NCBI GenBank assembly: GCA_902794405.1
Contig: CADBHI010000009.1
Location: forward strand, 1-51,578
DNA length: 51,578 nt
Direction: 5' to 3'
Source of the DNA: an uncultured Prevotellaceae bacterium
GTDB taxonomy: Bacteria; Bacteroidota; Bacteroidia; Bacteroidales; Bacteroidaceae
In this document: positions 1 to 7,623 of the stretch, in pieces
Position numbering within the stretch: position 1 is the stretch's first letter
Layout of the letters: each line of letters starts with the position of its first letter
Notes under the pieces: generated by a model
The model's database searches: none
Seen by the model: only the letters and a program-made list of their open reading frames with translations
Told to the model about the DNA's origin: nothing
Translations under genes and position numbers: made by a program

Positions 1-129
1 ACAACTGAGCCGTTCCTCCTTGGTAGGAAGTTCAATGGCGTAGTCCACCATCTTCTGTATCTCACGTCCATATTCGGGCATCAGCAGCTTCTCACGCCCT
101 GTGTTGTAGTCTAATCCTTTTATTTCCAT
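1..129 (-). CDS. DUF4290 protein (partial, N-terminus only)
   Basis: Forty-three codons are visible on the minus strand, starting MEIKGLDYNTGREKLLMPEY, and the frame stays open to the window edge. This opening is characteristic of the Bacteroidetes DUF4290 family, whose function is unknown to me. The start codon lies 4 bases downstream of the tsaB stop, so it is probably the last or next gene of the same transcript. The C-terminus is outside the window. Confidence 0.8.
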   Translation of the reverse strand, partial: MEIKGLDYNTGREKLLMPEYGREIQKMVDYAIELPTKEERLSC

Positions 130-132
130 ATT

Positions 133-822
133 TTATAATAGTTTCTTGGGCATTTTGGCCACAAAGTCTTTCAGGTAGAAGGGCTCATAGTAGGCCACAC
201 TTTCGGTCTGGTCGTTCATCAGTCGGCGCTCAGCCAGCGGCTGCATCCACTTGGCCAGGGGCTTGATGCCGTCGATGTAGCGTGCATTGGGATGGCTGAT
301 GGCCTCCATACACTTCTTGGCACCACCACCGAAAAAGTAGACGGGACATTCGTCCAACCACTTCCTATAGGTGTCGGCATCGACCACATCGGCACTCACC
401 TCACGAACGGGCTTCAGGGCACGGTCGTAGATGCCGGCATAGACCTCCATGCGGCGAGCGTCAATCATCGGACACAGCAGAGCATCCTCCTCCACCAGTT
501 CGCGCAGCAGTACGGGAACGCAGAGCAACTCCAACGTAGGAACGCTGATGAGCTTCAGGTTGCGGGCATAGCAGATGCCCTTGGCCATAGAAACACCTAT
601 CCTTAGACCCGTATAGGAGCCTGGGCCGCCACTTACGGCTACGGCATCAAACGGTATGGCGTGGTTGTCGGTAAACGACAAGGCCTCGTCCACAAACGTT
701 CCTATCTTCTCAGCGTGGTTTTGTCCTGTGTCGTCCTGCTGCTCGAAAATAACGTGCGAGTCCTCGCTCACCGCTACCGAGCACACCTCAGTACTTGTGT
801 CAATATGTAATATACAAGCCAT
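133..822 (-). CDS. tsaB: tRNA threonylcarbamoyladenosine biosynthesis protein TsaB
   Basis: TsaB is the inactive ASKHA-fold partner of TsaD in the complex that makes t6A37 in ANN-decoding tRNAs. The protein of 229 residues is family-sized. It starts MACILHIDTSTEVCSVA and carries the diagnostic AVSGGPGSYTGLRIGVSMAKG segment at about residues 66-86. I place the start at 822 because this is where the family begins. The open frame itself continues upstream into the damaged kinase gene, so a 415-residue fusion product is possible. The DUF4290 gene follows 4 bases downstream. The C-terminal half is more variable, as is usual for TsaB. Confidence 0.88.
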   Translation of the reverse strand: MACILHIDTSTEVCSVAVSEDSHVIFEQQDDTGQNHAEKIGTFVDEALSFTDNHAIPFDAVAVSGGPGSYTGLRIGVSMAKGICYARNLKLISVPTLELLCVPVLLRELVEEDALLCPMIDARRMEVYAGIYDRALKPVREVSADVVDADTYRKWLDECPVYFFGGGAKKCMEAISHPNARYIDGIKPLAKWMQPLAERRLMNDQTESVAYYEPFYLKDFVAKMPKKLL

Positions 823-848
823 ATAATCCGTTATTCCTTCATTAAGAC

Positions 849-1380
849 TTAGCCAATGAACCTCAATATCTGGTCGGCCACCTCTTTTGATGGTTTTCAA
901 GGCTTCCTTCTCGCTCAGTCCCTGTTTGCGCATAACACGCTCCACACGGTACTCCATCGGAGCCTGAATCAATATCCTCAGATGGTTCGGGTGGTTTTTC
1001 AGCACAAAGAAAGCCAAACGGCCGGTAATAACGCACGAGTGGGCGTCGGCAATGCCCTCTAAGATTTCCTTCTCTGCCTGGAATATCTTCTCAGTCGTCA
1101 GCTTCTCCGACTCCTCCTTCGCCTTGCCCATGTCAATATCGAAAGACAGGCCGTGACCCACGCTTACTATACGCTCAAAGTCGTCCCACCAAGTGTGGCT
1201 CTTTCCCTTCATACGCTCTATCTCCTCAACAGACAGGTTGTATTTCTCTTCCAGAGCCCTGATTAGTGCCTTATCATAGAATGGGACACCCAACTTTTTG
1301 GCCAAGATGCTTCCAACAGTACGGCCTCCGCTGCCCAACTCACGATTAATAGTGATGACAAATTTCTCGTTCTTGTTCAT
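849..1380 (-). pseudogene. cytidylate-kinase-like protein, truncated and frameshifted
   Basis: The N-terminus is a clear cytidylate-kinase-like P-loop protein: ITINRELGSGGRTVGSILA at residues 9-27, then PFYDKALI. The frame is normal up to KQGLSEKEALKTIKR. The rest of the domain, including the expected LID and the DTRxYDL-type segment, is missing. In the next frame a plausible family C-terminus (VADQILRFIG, stop at 849-851) is still readable. This suggests an internal deletion of roughly 40 codons plus a one-base frameshift. The original stop lay 26 bases before tsaB; the shifted frame now runs into tsaB without a stop. The kinase is probably inactive. A sequencing or assembly error is the main alternative. 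Confidence 0.75.
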
Positions 1381-1412
1381 ATTCTTCCGCTTTCACATAT
1401 TACTTTGGACTG

Positions 1413-1420
1413 CAAAAATA
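1413..1420 (-). promoter_or_regulatory. -7 promoter element of the kinase-tsaB unit
   Basis: The minus strand reads TATTTTTG, matching the Bacteroidetes -7 consensus TAnnTTTG, 33 bases upstream of the kinase start. It is divergent from the sigma-factor promoter, with about 60 bases between the two. No clean -33 TTTG was found. Confidence 0.5.
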
Positions 1421-1481
1421 GCAATTATTTCCGAGAAAAGAAAGAAAACAAATAATTTTTTTCTTTTCGTGTAGTTTTTCG

Positions 1482-1489
1482 TAACTTTG
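1482..1489 (+). promoter_or_regulatory. -7 promoter element of the sigma-factor operon
   Basis: TAACTTTG matches TAnnTTTG and lies 41 bases upstream of the sigma-factor start. A T-rich tract sits in the -33 region without a perfect TTTG. Confidence 0.6.
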
Positions 1490-1530
1490 CAGCGTCTAAT
1501 GGGTGAAAATGATTTAAAACAGACGAGACA

Positions 1531-2013
1531 ATGACAGCATTAGAAAGACAGTTTGCGCAAACCGTTGCAGAACAAAAGAGTACCATCTACACCGTGTGCT
1601 ACATGTTCTCTCAGGATGCCGACGAAGTGAACGACCTGTTCCAGGAGGTACTAGTCAATCTTTGGAAAGGTTTCGAGAGCTTCGAGCACCGATCAGACAT
1701 CAGGACGTGGGTCTACCGCGTCGCCCTTAACACCTGCATCTCTATTGACAGGAAAAAGAAGCGGCGCTCGTCCGAAGTCCGGCTGACGATGGACATCAAC
1801 CTCTTTGAAGACCGTGACGAGGACACACGCCAGGTGGACATGCTCCACAAGCGCATCTCCAAGCTGCAGCCCTTCGACCGTGCGATAGTCCTGCTCTGGC
1901 TCGAGAACCTCAGCTATGAGGAAATCGGACAGATTGTCGGTATCACTGCCAAGAACGTCAGCGTCCGTCTGCACAGAATCCGTGAACAGTTAAAACAAAT
2001 GTCTAACGATTAA
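1531..2013 (+). CDS. ECF-type RNA polymerase sigma factor
   Basis: The 160-residue protein has the two-domain ECF layout. Region 2 (about residues 12-80) contains DADEVNDLFQEVLVNLWKG and the RTWVYRVALNTCIS helix. Region 4 (about 105-157) contains LSYEEIGQIVGITAKNVSVR, a helix-turn-helix for the -35 element. It should direct RNA polymerase to a small regulon, possibly its own promoter. It is followed 13 bases later by a membrane protein that may hold it at the membrane. No classical anti-sigma zinc motif is present in either gene, so the inducing signal cannot be read from the sequence. Confidence 0.9.
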   Translation: MTALERQFAQTVAEQKSTIYTVCYMFSQDADEVNDLFQEVLVNLWKGFESFEHRSDIRTWVYRVALNTCISIDRKKKRRSSEVRLTMDINLFEDRDEDTRQVDMLHKRISKLQPFDRAIVLLWLENLSYEEIGQIVGITAKNVSVRLHRIREQLKQMSND

Positions 2014-2026
2014 AACATTACCTATT

Positions 2027-2614
2027 ATGCAGAACGATATGGAATTAGAGAGCATGCGCCAGCAGCTGGACACGCTCAAGGAAAAACTCAATCAACAGGA
2101 TATACTGAACGATCACATCATCCGCCGTTCGATGAAGAAGGATGTGAACAACATCACCCGCCACTACTACATCATCATAGCCATTGGATTGTTGATGGTA
2201 CCTTACGGCTATTGGTGCTTCGTGAAATTGTGCGGTCTCTCTTACTTCTTCTGGATTGTCACCAGCATCTTCATGCTCATCTGCGTAGGTGCCACCTTTT
2301 ACAACAGTCGCAAAATCAGTGATCCCGAATTGATGAGCCACAGTCTGGTAGAGGCCCGCAAAAAGGTGGCCAGCGCCAAGAAGTTTGAATCCAACTGGCT
2401 GTTGTTTGGCATTCCCGCCGTCATCCTATGGATAAGCTGGTTCTTCTACGAAATCTATCAGATTCAGGGAGGTGATTTCAACAACGGATTCTTCTGGGGT
2501 GGTTGTGTTGGTGGCATCATCGGCGCCGTCTGCGGCATCAAGATGCACTTCAAAACCCAGCGTCAGTATCAGGAAGTCATCGACCAGATAGAGGAAATCG
2601 TCGCTGAGAACTGA
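2027..2614 (+). CDS. Four-helix membrane protein paired with the sigma factor
   Basis: This 195-residue protein has a charged N-terminal segment with coiled-coil character (about 1-45) and two hydrophobic hairpins at about 48-90 and 123-170. The C-terminal tail is charged and helical. It is cotranscribed with the ECF sigma factor (13-base gap) and the pair ends at a shared terminator. By position it could be a membrane anti-sigma or sensor protein, but no RskA or FecR motif was recognised, so this is inference only. Confidence 0.7.
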   Translation: MQNDMELESMRQQLDTLKEKLNQQDILNDHIIRRSMKKDVNNITRHYYIIIAIGLLMVPYGYWCFVKLCGLSYFFWIVTSIFMLICVGATFYNSRKISDPELMSHSLVEARKKVASAKKFESNWLLFGIPAVILWISWFFYEIYQIQGGDFNNGFFWGGCVGGIIGAVCGIKMHFKTQRQYQEVIDQIEEIVAEN

Positions 2615-2624
2615 ACCAAGAATT

Positions 2625-2650
2625 AACCCGCTGGCAATGGTCAGCGGGTT
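2625..2650. terminator. Bidirectional intrinsic terminator
   Basis: A perfect 9-bp stem (AACCCGCTG / CAGCGGGTT) with an 8-base loop lies between the convergent sigma-operon and symporter genes. AT-rich flanks on both sides suit termination in both directions. Confidence 0.75.
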
Positions 2651-2666
2651 ATTATGTTGAGTCTAC

Positions 2667-3815
2667 TCAGGACCGGTGCAGTTTGTCGATGATGACGGCA
2701 AGGGCACCATCGCCGGTGACGTTGCAGGCAGTGCCGAAGGAGTCCATCGCAATGTAGAGGGCAATGATGAGTGCCTGAGCATCAGGATTGAAGCCCAACA
2801 CGCCAGCCAGTGGTCCTAATGCTGCCATAGCCGCTCCACCAGGCACGCCAGGAGCAGCCACCATGCAGACACCCAGCAACAGGATGAAATGGAAGAAGAG
2901 CGGAAGGTCGTGAGTCAATCCGTCGATGAGACAGACGGCGAGTGCGCAGCAGGTAATCTTCATCATCGAGCCCGATATGTGGATGGTGGCGCAGAGAGGT
3001 ACGCAGAAACTGGCTATCTCGTCGCTGACACCGTTCTTTTTTGTCTGCTGCAGCGTTACGGGAATGGTGGCTGCGCTCGACGAAGTGCCTAATGCAGTAA
3101 GATAGGCAGGCATCATATTCAACAGCAGGCGCAGAGGATTCTTCCTGGCCAATCCGCCCGCTATCAGGAATTCATAGAGCAGGATAACGATGTGGAGCAG
3201 GAAGATGATACAGATGATTTTGGCGAACACCAATATAATATGATACGCCTCACCTGCATAAGTCATGCTGAGGAATATACCGAAGATATAGAGCGGCAAA
3301 AGCGGAATAATGGCCGTCTGAATAGTTTTCTCGATGATGGTGCGGAACTCTGAGAAGCCTTTCTTCAGCGTTGGCGAGTCGGTATAAGCAATGCCGATGC
3401 CTATAACAAAAGAGCTCACCAGCGCAGCCATCACATCGAGTATGGCGGGTATCTGAAGCTGGAAGAAGGGCTGCAGCGTCTCTGCTTTCTCTACCGCCAT
3501 CGAGGCTTCGGCATCTATCAGCGACGGAAAGAGCATGCTACCCGTCAGAAAAGCCAATAATCCTGCCACTATGGTGTCGGCGTATGCCAAGCCCACAGTC
3601 AACAGCAGCAGACGGCCCGCCGTACGCCCAATGTCGGCGATGGCCGGAGCCACCAGTCCAATGATGATGAGCGGGATAAGGAAGCCCAGGAACTGACTGA
3701 ACACGTAGTTGAAGGTCACAAATATGCGCACCCATCCCTCCGTCAGAACGTTTCCTATCAATATCCCCATCACGATGGCGATAACAATACGTGGCAGTAA
3801 TCCAATTTTCTTCAT
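2667..3815 (-). CDS. Dicarboxylate/amino acid:cation symporter (DAACS family)
   Basis: This is an inner-membrane symporter of 382 residues from the start chosen here, with about eight hydrophobic segments and re-entrant loops. The serine-rich hairpin TSSSAATIPVTL and the downstream GVPGGAAMAALG are DAACS signatures for the Na+/H+-coupled substrate site. I take the start at MKKIGLLPRIVIAIVMG, because the 17 residues upstream overlap the promoter-proximal leader and are not typical of the family. The substrate (C4-dicarboxylate, glutamate or serine/threonine) cannot be assigned. It is transcribed alone from a good promoter. Confidence 0.88.
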   Translation of the reverse strand: MKKIGLLPRIVIAIVMGILIGNVLTEGWVRIFVTFNYVFSQFLGFLIPLIIIGLVAPAIADIGRTAGRLLLLTVGLAYADTIVAGLLAFLTGSMLFPSLIDAEASMAVEKAETLQPFFQLQIPAILDVMAALVSSFVIGIGIAYTDSPTLKKGFSEFRTIIEKTIQTAIIPLLPLYIFGIFLSMTYAGEAYHIILVFAKIICIIFLLHIVILLYEFLIAGGLARKNPLRLLLNMMPAYLTALGTSSSAATIPVTLQQTKKNGVSDEIASFCVPLCATIHISGSMMKITCCALAVCLIDGLTHDLPLFFHFILLLGVCMVAAPGVPGGAAMAALGPLAGVLGFNPDAQALIIALYIAMDSFGTACNVTGDGALAVIIDKLHRS

Positions 3816-3835
3816 TGACACGGGATTATTTACTG

Positions 3836-3867
3836 CAAAATTACAAATAAGTGCGCAGAATACCAAA
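3836..3867 (-). promoter_or_regulatory. Promoter of the symporter gene
   Basis: On the minus strand TTTG (3864-3867) is followed after 20 bases by TAATTTTG (3836-3843), a consensus Bacteroidetes promoter 21 bases upstream of the chosen ATG. It supports the downstream start at 3815. Confidence 0.7.
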
Positions 3868-4014
3868 GAAAAAGCGATTATTCTTTGTTATGTACCCGAC
3901 TTTTCGATTCTTGCCGCACCTTGAATCAAATCTGTGACTACAAATAAACTGCGAATTTATTTTACATTCAGATTTTAACATAATACAACAGGAATTTACC
4001 TCCGAGCAGACTTG

Positions 4015-4035
4015 GAGTTTACTCCGGGTAAACTC
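4015..4035. repeat. Small perfect hairpin in the gene-free stretch
   Basis: GAGTTTAC and GTAAACTC form an 8-bp stem with a 5-base loop. The surrounding 3868-4560 stretch has no convincing gene and holds several inverted repeats listed separately. Confidence 0.6.
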
Positions 4036-4139
4036 AAAATGCCCTAAAACCGCCATTTATGGGGTATTTCTGGTGATTTATGGTGTTGCGAAATATCCTG
4101 ACAAACCCCAAATTACCACCTTCACTTTTTGTGCCTTTT

Positions 4140-4171
4140 CTTGGAAGTTACGGAATTATTTCCTATCTTTG
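4140..4171 (+). promoter_or_regulatory. Orphan promoter in front of a strong palindrome
   Basis: CTTG (4140-4143), 20 bases, then TATCTTTG (4164-4171) fits the Bacteroidetes promoter pattern. No ORF with a credible start follows on this strand. The first strong structure downstream is the 38-bp palindrome at 4228-4265, so a short untranslated RNA is possible. Confidence 0.5.
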
Positions 4172-4177
4172 CAGCTG

Positions 4178-4268
4178 ACAAGTAATCAATAAAAACCTAT
4201 AAAAAGTGAAGAGTGAAGAGTGATTTCAAAACCCGCCGACTTTTGCGCAAAAGTCGGCGGGTTTTTCT
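4178..4268 (+). ncRNA. Candidate short RNA ending in a perfect palindrome
   Basis: The stretch starts about 7 bases after the orphan -7 element and ends in a perfect 38-bp palindrome at 4228-4265, each arm 19 bases, with TTTTTT at its 3' edge. Such a stem plus U-tract is a very strong intrinsic terminator. The 50 bases before it include a 21-base repeat (4202-4222) also present at 6963-6983. No known RNA family was recognised; it could equally be a mobile palindromic repeat. Confidence 0.35.
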
Positions 4269-4269
4269 C

Positions 4270-4307
4270 AAAAGGCGGCGGGTTTTGGATGAAAGGCACC
4301 GCCTTTT
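4270..4307. repeat. Second hairpin, GGCGG type
   Basis: AAAAGGCGG (4270-4278) and CCGCCTTTT (4299-4307) form a 9-bp stem directly after the 38-bp palindrome and repeat its GGCGGGTTTT core. The two may be parts of one composite repetitive element. Confidence 0.5.
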
Positions 4308-4316
4308 ATAAAGGGG

Positions 4317-4388
4317 CCATAAATCTCCAACAAATCAGACACATAATCAACTCGTATAGATTTTTGCAAGATTGGTGGAGATTTATGG
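4317..4388. repeat. 13-bp inverted repeat, arms 46 bases apart
   Basis: CCATAAATCTCCA (4317-4329) is exactly complementary to TGGAGATTTATGG (4376-4388), and the pairing weakly extends inward. A degenerate copy of the right arm is seen near 4068-4083. It may be the ends of a small non-autonomous element. Confidence 0.5.
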
Positions 4389-4428
4389 TTCAATAATCGT
4401 ATGATTATGAATCACACTTTTCAGGTAG

Positions 4429-4510
4429 CACCTCTCACACCTCTAACACCTATTTTCTTGCTAAGGCAAGCATCCTTTGGCTGAGCGAGGTGAGGAAAGT
4501 GTGAGAGGTG
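4429..4510. repeat. 12-bp inverted repeat with internal hairpin
   Basis: CACCTCTCACAC (4429-4440) pairs perfectly with GTGTGAGAGGTG (4499-4510). Inside the loop, CTTGC (4457-4461) and GCAAG (4466-4470) form a small hairpin. Nothing else that looks functional was seen between here and the lipoprotein gene at 4561. Confidence 0.5.
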
Positions 4511-4560
4511 AGGGTTGTTTTTCCATTACATAGGTAACGTGGTAATACAGGGTGACAGCG

Positions 4561-5157
4561 CTAATTCCAGGCTCTTAAAATGCTACCGTCGAAGGCGACG
4601 TTGTAGGTGAAGAGCTGGCGGCCTCCTTCGCCCTGTGCTACTACGCCGTTATTCACGTCGTAGGTACGATGGCAGCGGGCGCAGGATAGTTGCTGGCCAT
4701 TGGCCGACCAGGTTAGGGGATAGTTAGTGCCACCGTAGTTGTCGAGACAGTTGGCACACTGTCCCTCGTAGCACATAAAGAGTCCGGTGTAGCTGCTGCG
4801 TCCAATGATAATGGTATTGTTGGCACCCAACTGGCAGCGGGTGTCGCTCTCTCGCTTGGTGGTCAGGGAAATGTCTTCTGTGGCCTTGTCGTAGTTGCGA
4901 GTCGTCAGCAGATGGCGAACACCGCCCGACATCGTTGTCTTAATCATCATAAACTGTCCTGTGTTGCCCAAGGACATGGTGAGCTGACACGGAGCAGGGT
5001 GCAGCGTCGTATCGAAGATGAAGTAGCACGAATAGCCCCGATAGACGCTGTTCTCTGCGTCGTCGCAGGAGAACAAGAGTATGAGGAAGAAGACCCACCC
5101 CCATCCCCTCCCTGTATGGAGGGGAGTAGATAGTCTGCTATGAACGAATTTCCTCAT
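4561..5157 (-). CDS. Small lipoprotein with a CxxC...CxxCH Rieske-like region
   Basis: This 198-residue protein has a hydrophobic segment ending in LLFSC, a plausible lipobox. The N-terminal region before it is unusually long: residues 4-21 are encoded by a GC-rich palindromic repeat. The C-terminal half has CEGQ-type cysteines (CYEGQCANC) and, about 30 residues later, CARCHRTYD followed by a glycine-rich turn. The spacing recalls a Rieske-type fold or zinc ribbon, but the CxH ligand pattern is not met, so cluster binding is unproven. Its ATG overlaps the argH stop by 4 bases, implying translational coupling. Confidence 0.65.
   Translation of the reverse strand: MRKFVHSRLSTPLHTGRGWGWVFFLILLFSCDDAENSVYRGYSCYFIFDTTLHPAPCQLTMSLGNTGQFMMIKTTMSGGVRHLLTTRNYDKATEDISLTTKRESDTRCQLGANNTIIIGRSSYTGLFMCYEGQCANCLDNYGGTNYPLTWSANGQQLSCARCHRTYDVNNGVVAQGEGGRQLFTYNVAFDGSILRAWN
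5094..5127. repeat. GC-rich palindromic repeat, copy A (inside a CDS)
   Basis: CCCCTCC and GGAGGGG form a 7-bp stem with a 6-base loop, preceded by a C-rich tract. The element is translated on the minus strand as part of the lipoprotein's signal-peptide n-region (STPLHTGRGWGW). It resembles the elements at 18127-18186 (in murF) and 39028-39120 (intergenic). Confidence 0.6.
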
Positions 5158-6488
5158 ACCTTCAGCAGTGCCTGTTCAGCATTGGTGACGCGCTCGAAAT
5201 GGAATCCATCGAGTACATTTTGCATCAGCGCCTCAATCTGGTCGTTGCAGAGATTGCCAATAGAGCCCTCGTGGGTGTGGTGAATGTTCTTATCGGGTGT
5301 GAACTGCCCTGCCTCGATGTCGAGTCCCACCTTCTTGTAGGCGTCGCGGAAAGGTAAACCTTCTGCCGCCAGGCGATTGACCTCTTCGACGGAGAACATG
5401 GGGTCGTACATGGGGTTGTCGAGGATATGATCGTTCACCTCTATCTTATTGATGATATAAGCGCACATCTGCAGACAGTCCTTCAGCTCGTCGAAGGCAG
5501 GCAGGAAGACCTCCTTGATGATCTGCAGGTCACGGAAGTAGCCCACAGGCAGGTTGTTCATGATGAGTGTGACCTGCTGCGGCAGCGACTGCAGCTTGTT
5601 GGACTTGGCACGAATCAGCTCAAACACATCGGGATTCTTCTTATGCGGCATGATCGATGAGCCCGTCGTACACTCCTTCGGTAGCTTGACAAAGGAGAAG
5701 TTCTGTGAGTTGAACAGGCAAGCATCGAACGCCATCTTTGCCAATGTGCCAGCAATCGTGGCAATGGCAAAGCCCACGTTACGCTCCATCTTGCCACGGC
5801 CCATCTGGGCATAGACCACATTATAGTCCATCGAGTCGAAGCCCAATAGTTGGGTGGTCATTGTGCGGTTCAATGGGAACGAACTGCCATAACCGGCAGC
5901 AGAGCCGAGGGGATTGCGGTTGGTCATCTTATAAGCGGCCTGCAGGAAGAGCATGTCGTCACAGAGGCTTTCGGCATAGGCACCAAACCACAGTCCGAAC
6001 GACGAGGGCATTGCCACCTGTAGGTGGGTGTAGCCAGGCATCAGCACATCCTTATACTGATTTGACTTCTGGATCAGCTCGTCGAACAGCACTTTCACTT
6101 CCTCGGCAATCTCCATCAGCTGGTGACGGGTGAAGAGCTTCAGGTCTACCAATACCTGATCGTTACGCGAGCGGCCAGAGTGTATTTTCTTGCCCATATC
6201 GCCCAAACGGCGCGTCAACAGCATCTCCACCTGCGAGTGAACGTCCTCCACGTCGTCTTCGATGACGAACTCACCGCGTTCGCAGAGTTCGTAGATGTTC
6301 TTCAGTTCGCGCAGCAACACGGGTAGCTCGTCCTTGCCAATCAGTCCTATCGACTCCAGCATGGTGATGTGAGCCATCGAGCCCAGCACGTCATACTTGG
6401 CTAAATAGAGGTCCATCTCGCGGTCTCGTCCAACGGTAAACCGCTCTATCTCCTTATTAATCTCGAAGTTCTTCTCCCAAAGTTTCAT
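5154..6488 (-). CDS. argH: Argininosuccinate lyase
   Basis: ArgH splits argininosuccinate into arginine and fumarate, the last step of arginine synthesis, as a cytosolic homotetramer. The family signature GSSIMPHKKNPD, with the catalytic-loop serine, is present, along with HSGRSRNDQV near residue 100 and TPDKNIHHTHEGSIG near the C-terminus. The 444-residue length is typical of Bacteroidetes ArgH. It lies downstream of the SRPBCC and pyrE genes on the same strand and overlaps the following lipoprotein start by 4 bases. Confidence 0.95.
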   Translation of the reverse strand: MKLWEKNFEINKEIERFTVGRDREMDLYLAKYDVLGSMAHITMLESIGLIGKDELPVLLRELKNIYELCERGEFVIEDDVEDVHSQVEMLLTRRLGDMGKKIHSGRSRNDQVLVDLKLFTRHQLMEIAEEVKVLFDELIQKSNQYKDVLMPGYTHLQVAMPSSFGLWFGAYAESLCDDMLFLQAAYKMTNRNPLGSAAGYGSSFPLNRTMTTQLLGFDSMDYNVVYAQMGRGKMERNVGFAIATIAGTLAKMAFDACLFNSQNFSFVKLPKECTTGSSIMPHKKNPDVFELIRAKSNKLQSLPQQVTLIMNNLPVGYFRDLQIIKEVFLPAFDELKDCLQMCAYIINKIEVNDHILDNPMYDPMFSVEEVNRLAAEGLPFRDAYKKVGLDIEAGQFTPDKNIHHTHEGSIGNLCNDQIEALMQNVLDGFHFERVTNAEQALLKV

Positions 6489-6521
6489 TGTTTTTTTTCG
6501 TTATGACGTTATAACGTTTCG

Positions 6522-6953
6522 TTATACATATTCGATTCTGGAAAGTGCGTCGGCAATCTTTTCGACACCGTCTTGCAACGGACCAGAGACCATTCCCTTG
6601 ATGAAAGGGTTCAGCTCGGCCTTGACAGTGACCTTCATCTTACTCGTTGTCTCCGTCACGGGCAGTACCTGAATCCACACATTGAAAGGCACAGGTGACT
6701 GTGCGGTCTCAAACTTCACACACTTAGGCTCTTCGCGCTCGATGATACGTAGTTTCAGCTCACCCACAGGAGCGACATTCAGAGAAACTGTGTCTTCATC
6801 GAACGAAAAGTCCTGAACTTTATCTTCAGGCACGCGGTCGCGTACCTTTTCTAAGTTGCGCAGGTCACTGATATTGCGGAATACCGCTTCCTGCGAGTAG
6901 GGAATTTGCTTCACGCTACTCTCAAACTTCGTTGTATTGTCAAATAGTCCCAT
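6522..6953 (-). CDS. SRPBCC-fold (START-like) protein
   Basis: The 143-residue protein begins MGLFDNTTKFESSVKQIPYS and has the alternating strand pattern and final amphipathic helix of the SRPBCC/polyketide-cyclase superfamily, which binds hydrophobic ligands. The role is not known. It sits between pyrE and argH, a neighbourhood I recall from Bacteroidetes genomes, with short gaps that suggest cotranscription. No catalytic residues were recognised. Confidence 0.8.
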   Translation of the reverse strand: MGLFDNTTKFESSVKQIPYSQEAVFRNISDLRNLEKVRDRVPEDKVQDFSFDEDTVSLNVAPVGELKLRIIEREEPKCVKFETAQSPVPFNVWIQVLPVTETTSKMKVTVKAELNPFIKGMVSGPLQDGVEKIADALSRIEYV

Positions 6954-6962
6954 AAAAAAGTT

Positions 6963-6983
6963 AAAAGTGAAGAGTGAAGAGTG
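6963..6983. repeat. 21-bp dispersed repeat, second copy
   Basis: The 21 bases AAAAGTGAAGAG plus TGAAGAGTG are identical to 4202-4222. Here they fill the gap between pyrE and the SRPBCC gene. The unit contains GTGAAGA repeated in tandem. Confidence 0.6.
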
Positions 6984-6984
6984 T

Positions 6985-7617
6985 TTACTTCCCCCAGACG
7001 CTGGGGTCCTTACGCCATTCGGCCAGGACGGCTTTTTCGTCTTCCTTGATATAACCGGTGTTGGCAGCCTCCTCGATGACAGCTTCGTAGTTGGAGAGAG
7101 TGATAAGCTTCACACCAGCAGCCTTGAATGCCTCCTCGGCTACCGGGAATCCATAAGTGAACGATGCCACCATGCCGATAACCTCGACACCATACTGGCG
7201 CAGGGCCTCGACAGCCTTCAGCGACGAGCCGCCTGTAGAGATGAGGTCTTCGACCACCACGACCTTCGTGCCCTTCTCTAACTCACCTTCCACCTGATTG
7301 CCCATACCATGATCCTTCGGCTTCGGACGTACATAGCAATACGGCAGTCCCAGCTCGTCGGCCACCAGAGCACCCTGTGCAATAGCACCCGTTGCCACAC
7401 CGGCCACGGCTTCTGCCTCAGGGAACTGCTCCTGAATGACGTTGCACAATGCTAACTTCACAAACGAGCGCAGACGGGGAAATCCCAAGGTCTTGCGATT
7501 GTCGGTATAGATTGGTGACTTCCAGCCACTGGCCCATGTGAACGGCTCCTGTGGCTGCAGCTTGATGGCCTGAATCTCCATCAGCTTCTGTGCAAATTGA
7601 TTCTTGATACTTTTCAT
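6985..7617 (-). CDS. pyrE: Orotate phosphoribosyltransferase
   Basis: PyrE makes orotidine 5'-phosphate from orotate and PRPP in pyrimidine synthesis. The PRPP-binding motif VVVVEDLISTGGSS is at about residues 123-136 and the catalytic-loop lysines (RPKPKDHG) are just before it. At 210 residues it has the normal length. It starts 6 bases after the stop of the SpoIIE-type phosphatase gene and is probably part of the same transcript. Confidence 0.94.
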   Translation of the reverse strand: MKSIKNQFAQKLMEIQAIKLQPQEPFTWASGWKSPIYTDNRKTLGFPRLRSFVKLALCNVIQEQFPEAEAVAGVATGAIAQGALVADELGLPYCYVRPKPKDHGMGNQVEGELEKGTKVVVVEDLISTGGSSLKAVEALRQYGVEVIGMVASFTYGFPVAEEAFKAAGVKLITLSNYEAVIEEAANTGYIKEDEKAVLAEWRKDPSVWGK

Positions 7618-7623
7618 ATACTG

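Noticed and set aside
3841-4056. 71-codon minus-strand open frame in the repeat-rich gap
   Set aside because: It overlaps the symporter promoter, has no ribosome-binding context and no family resemblance.
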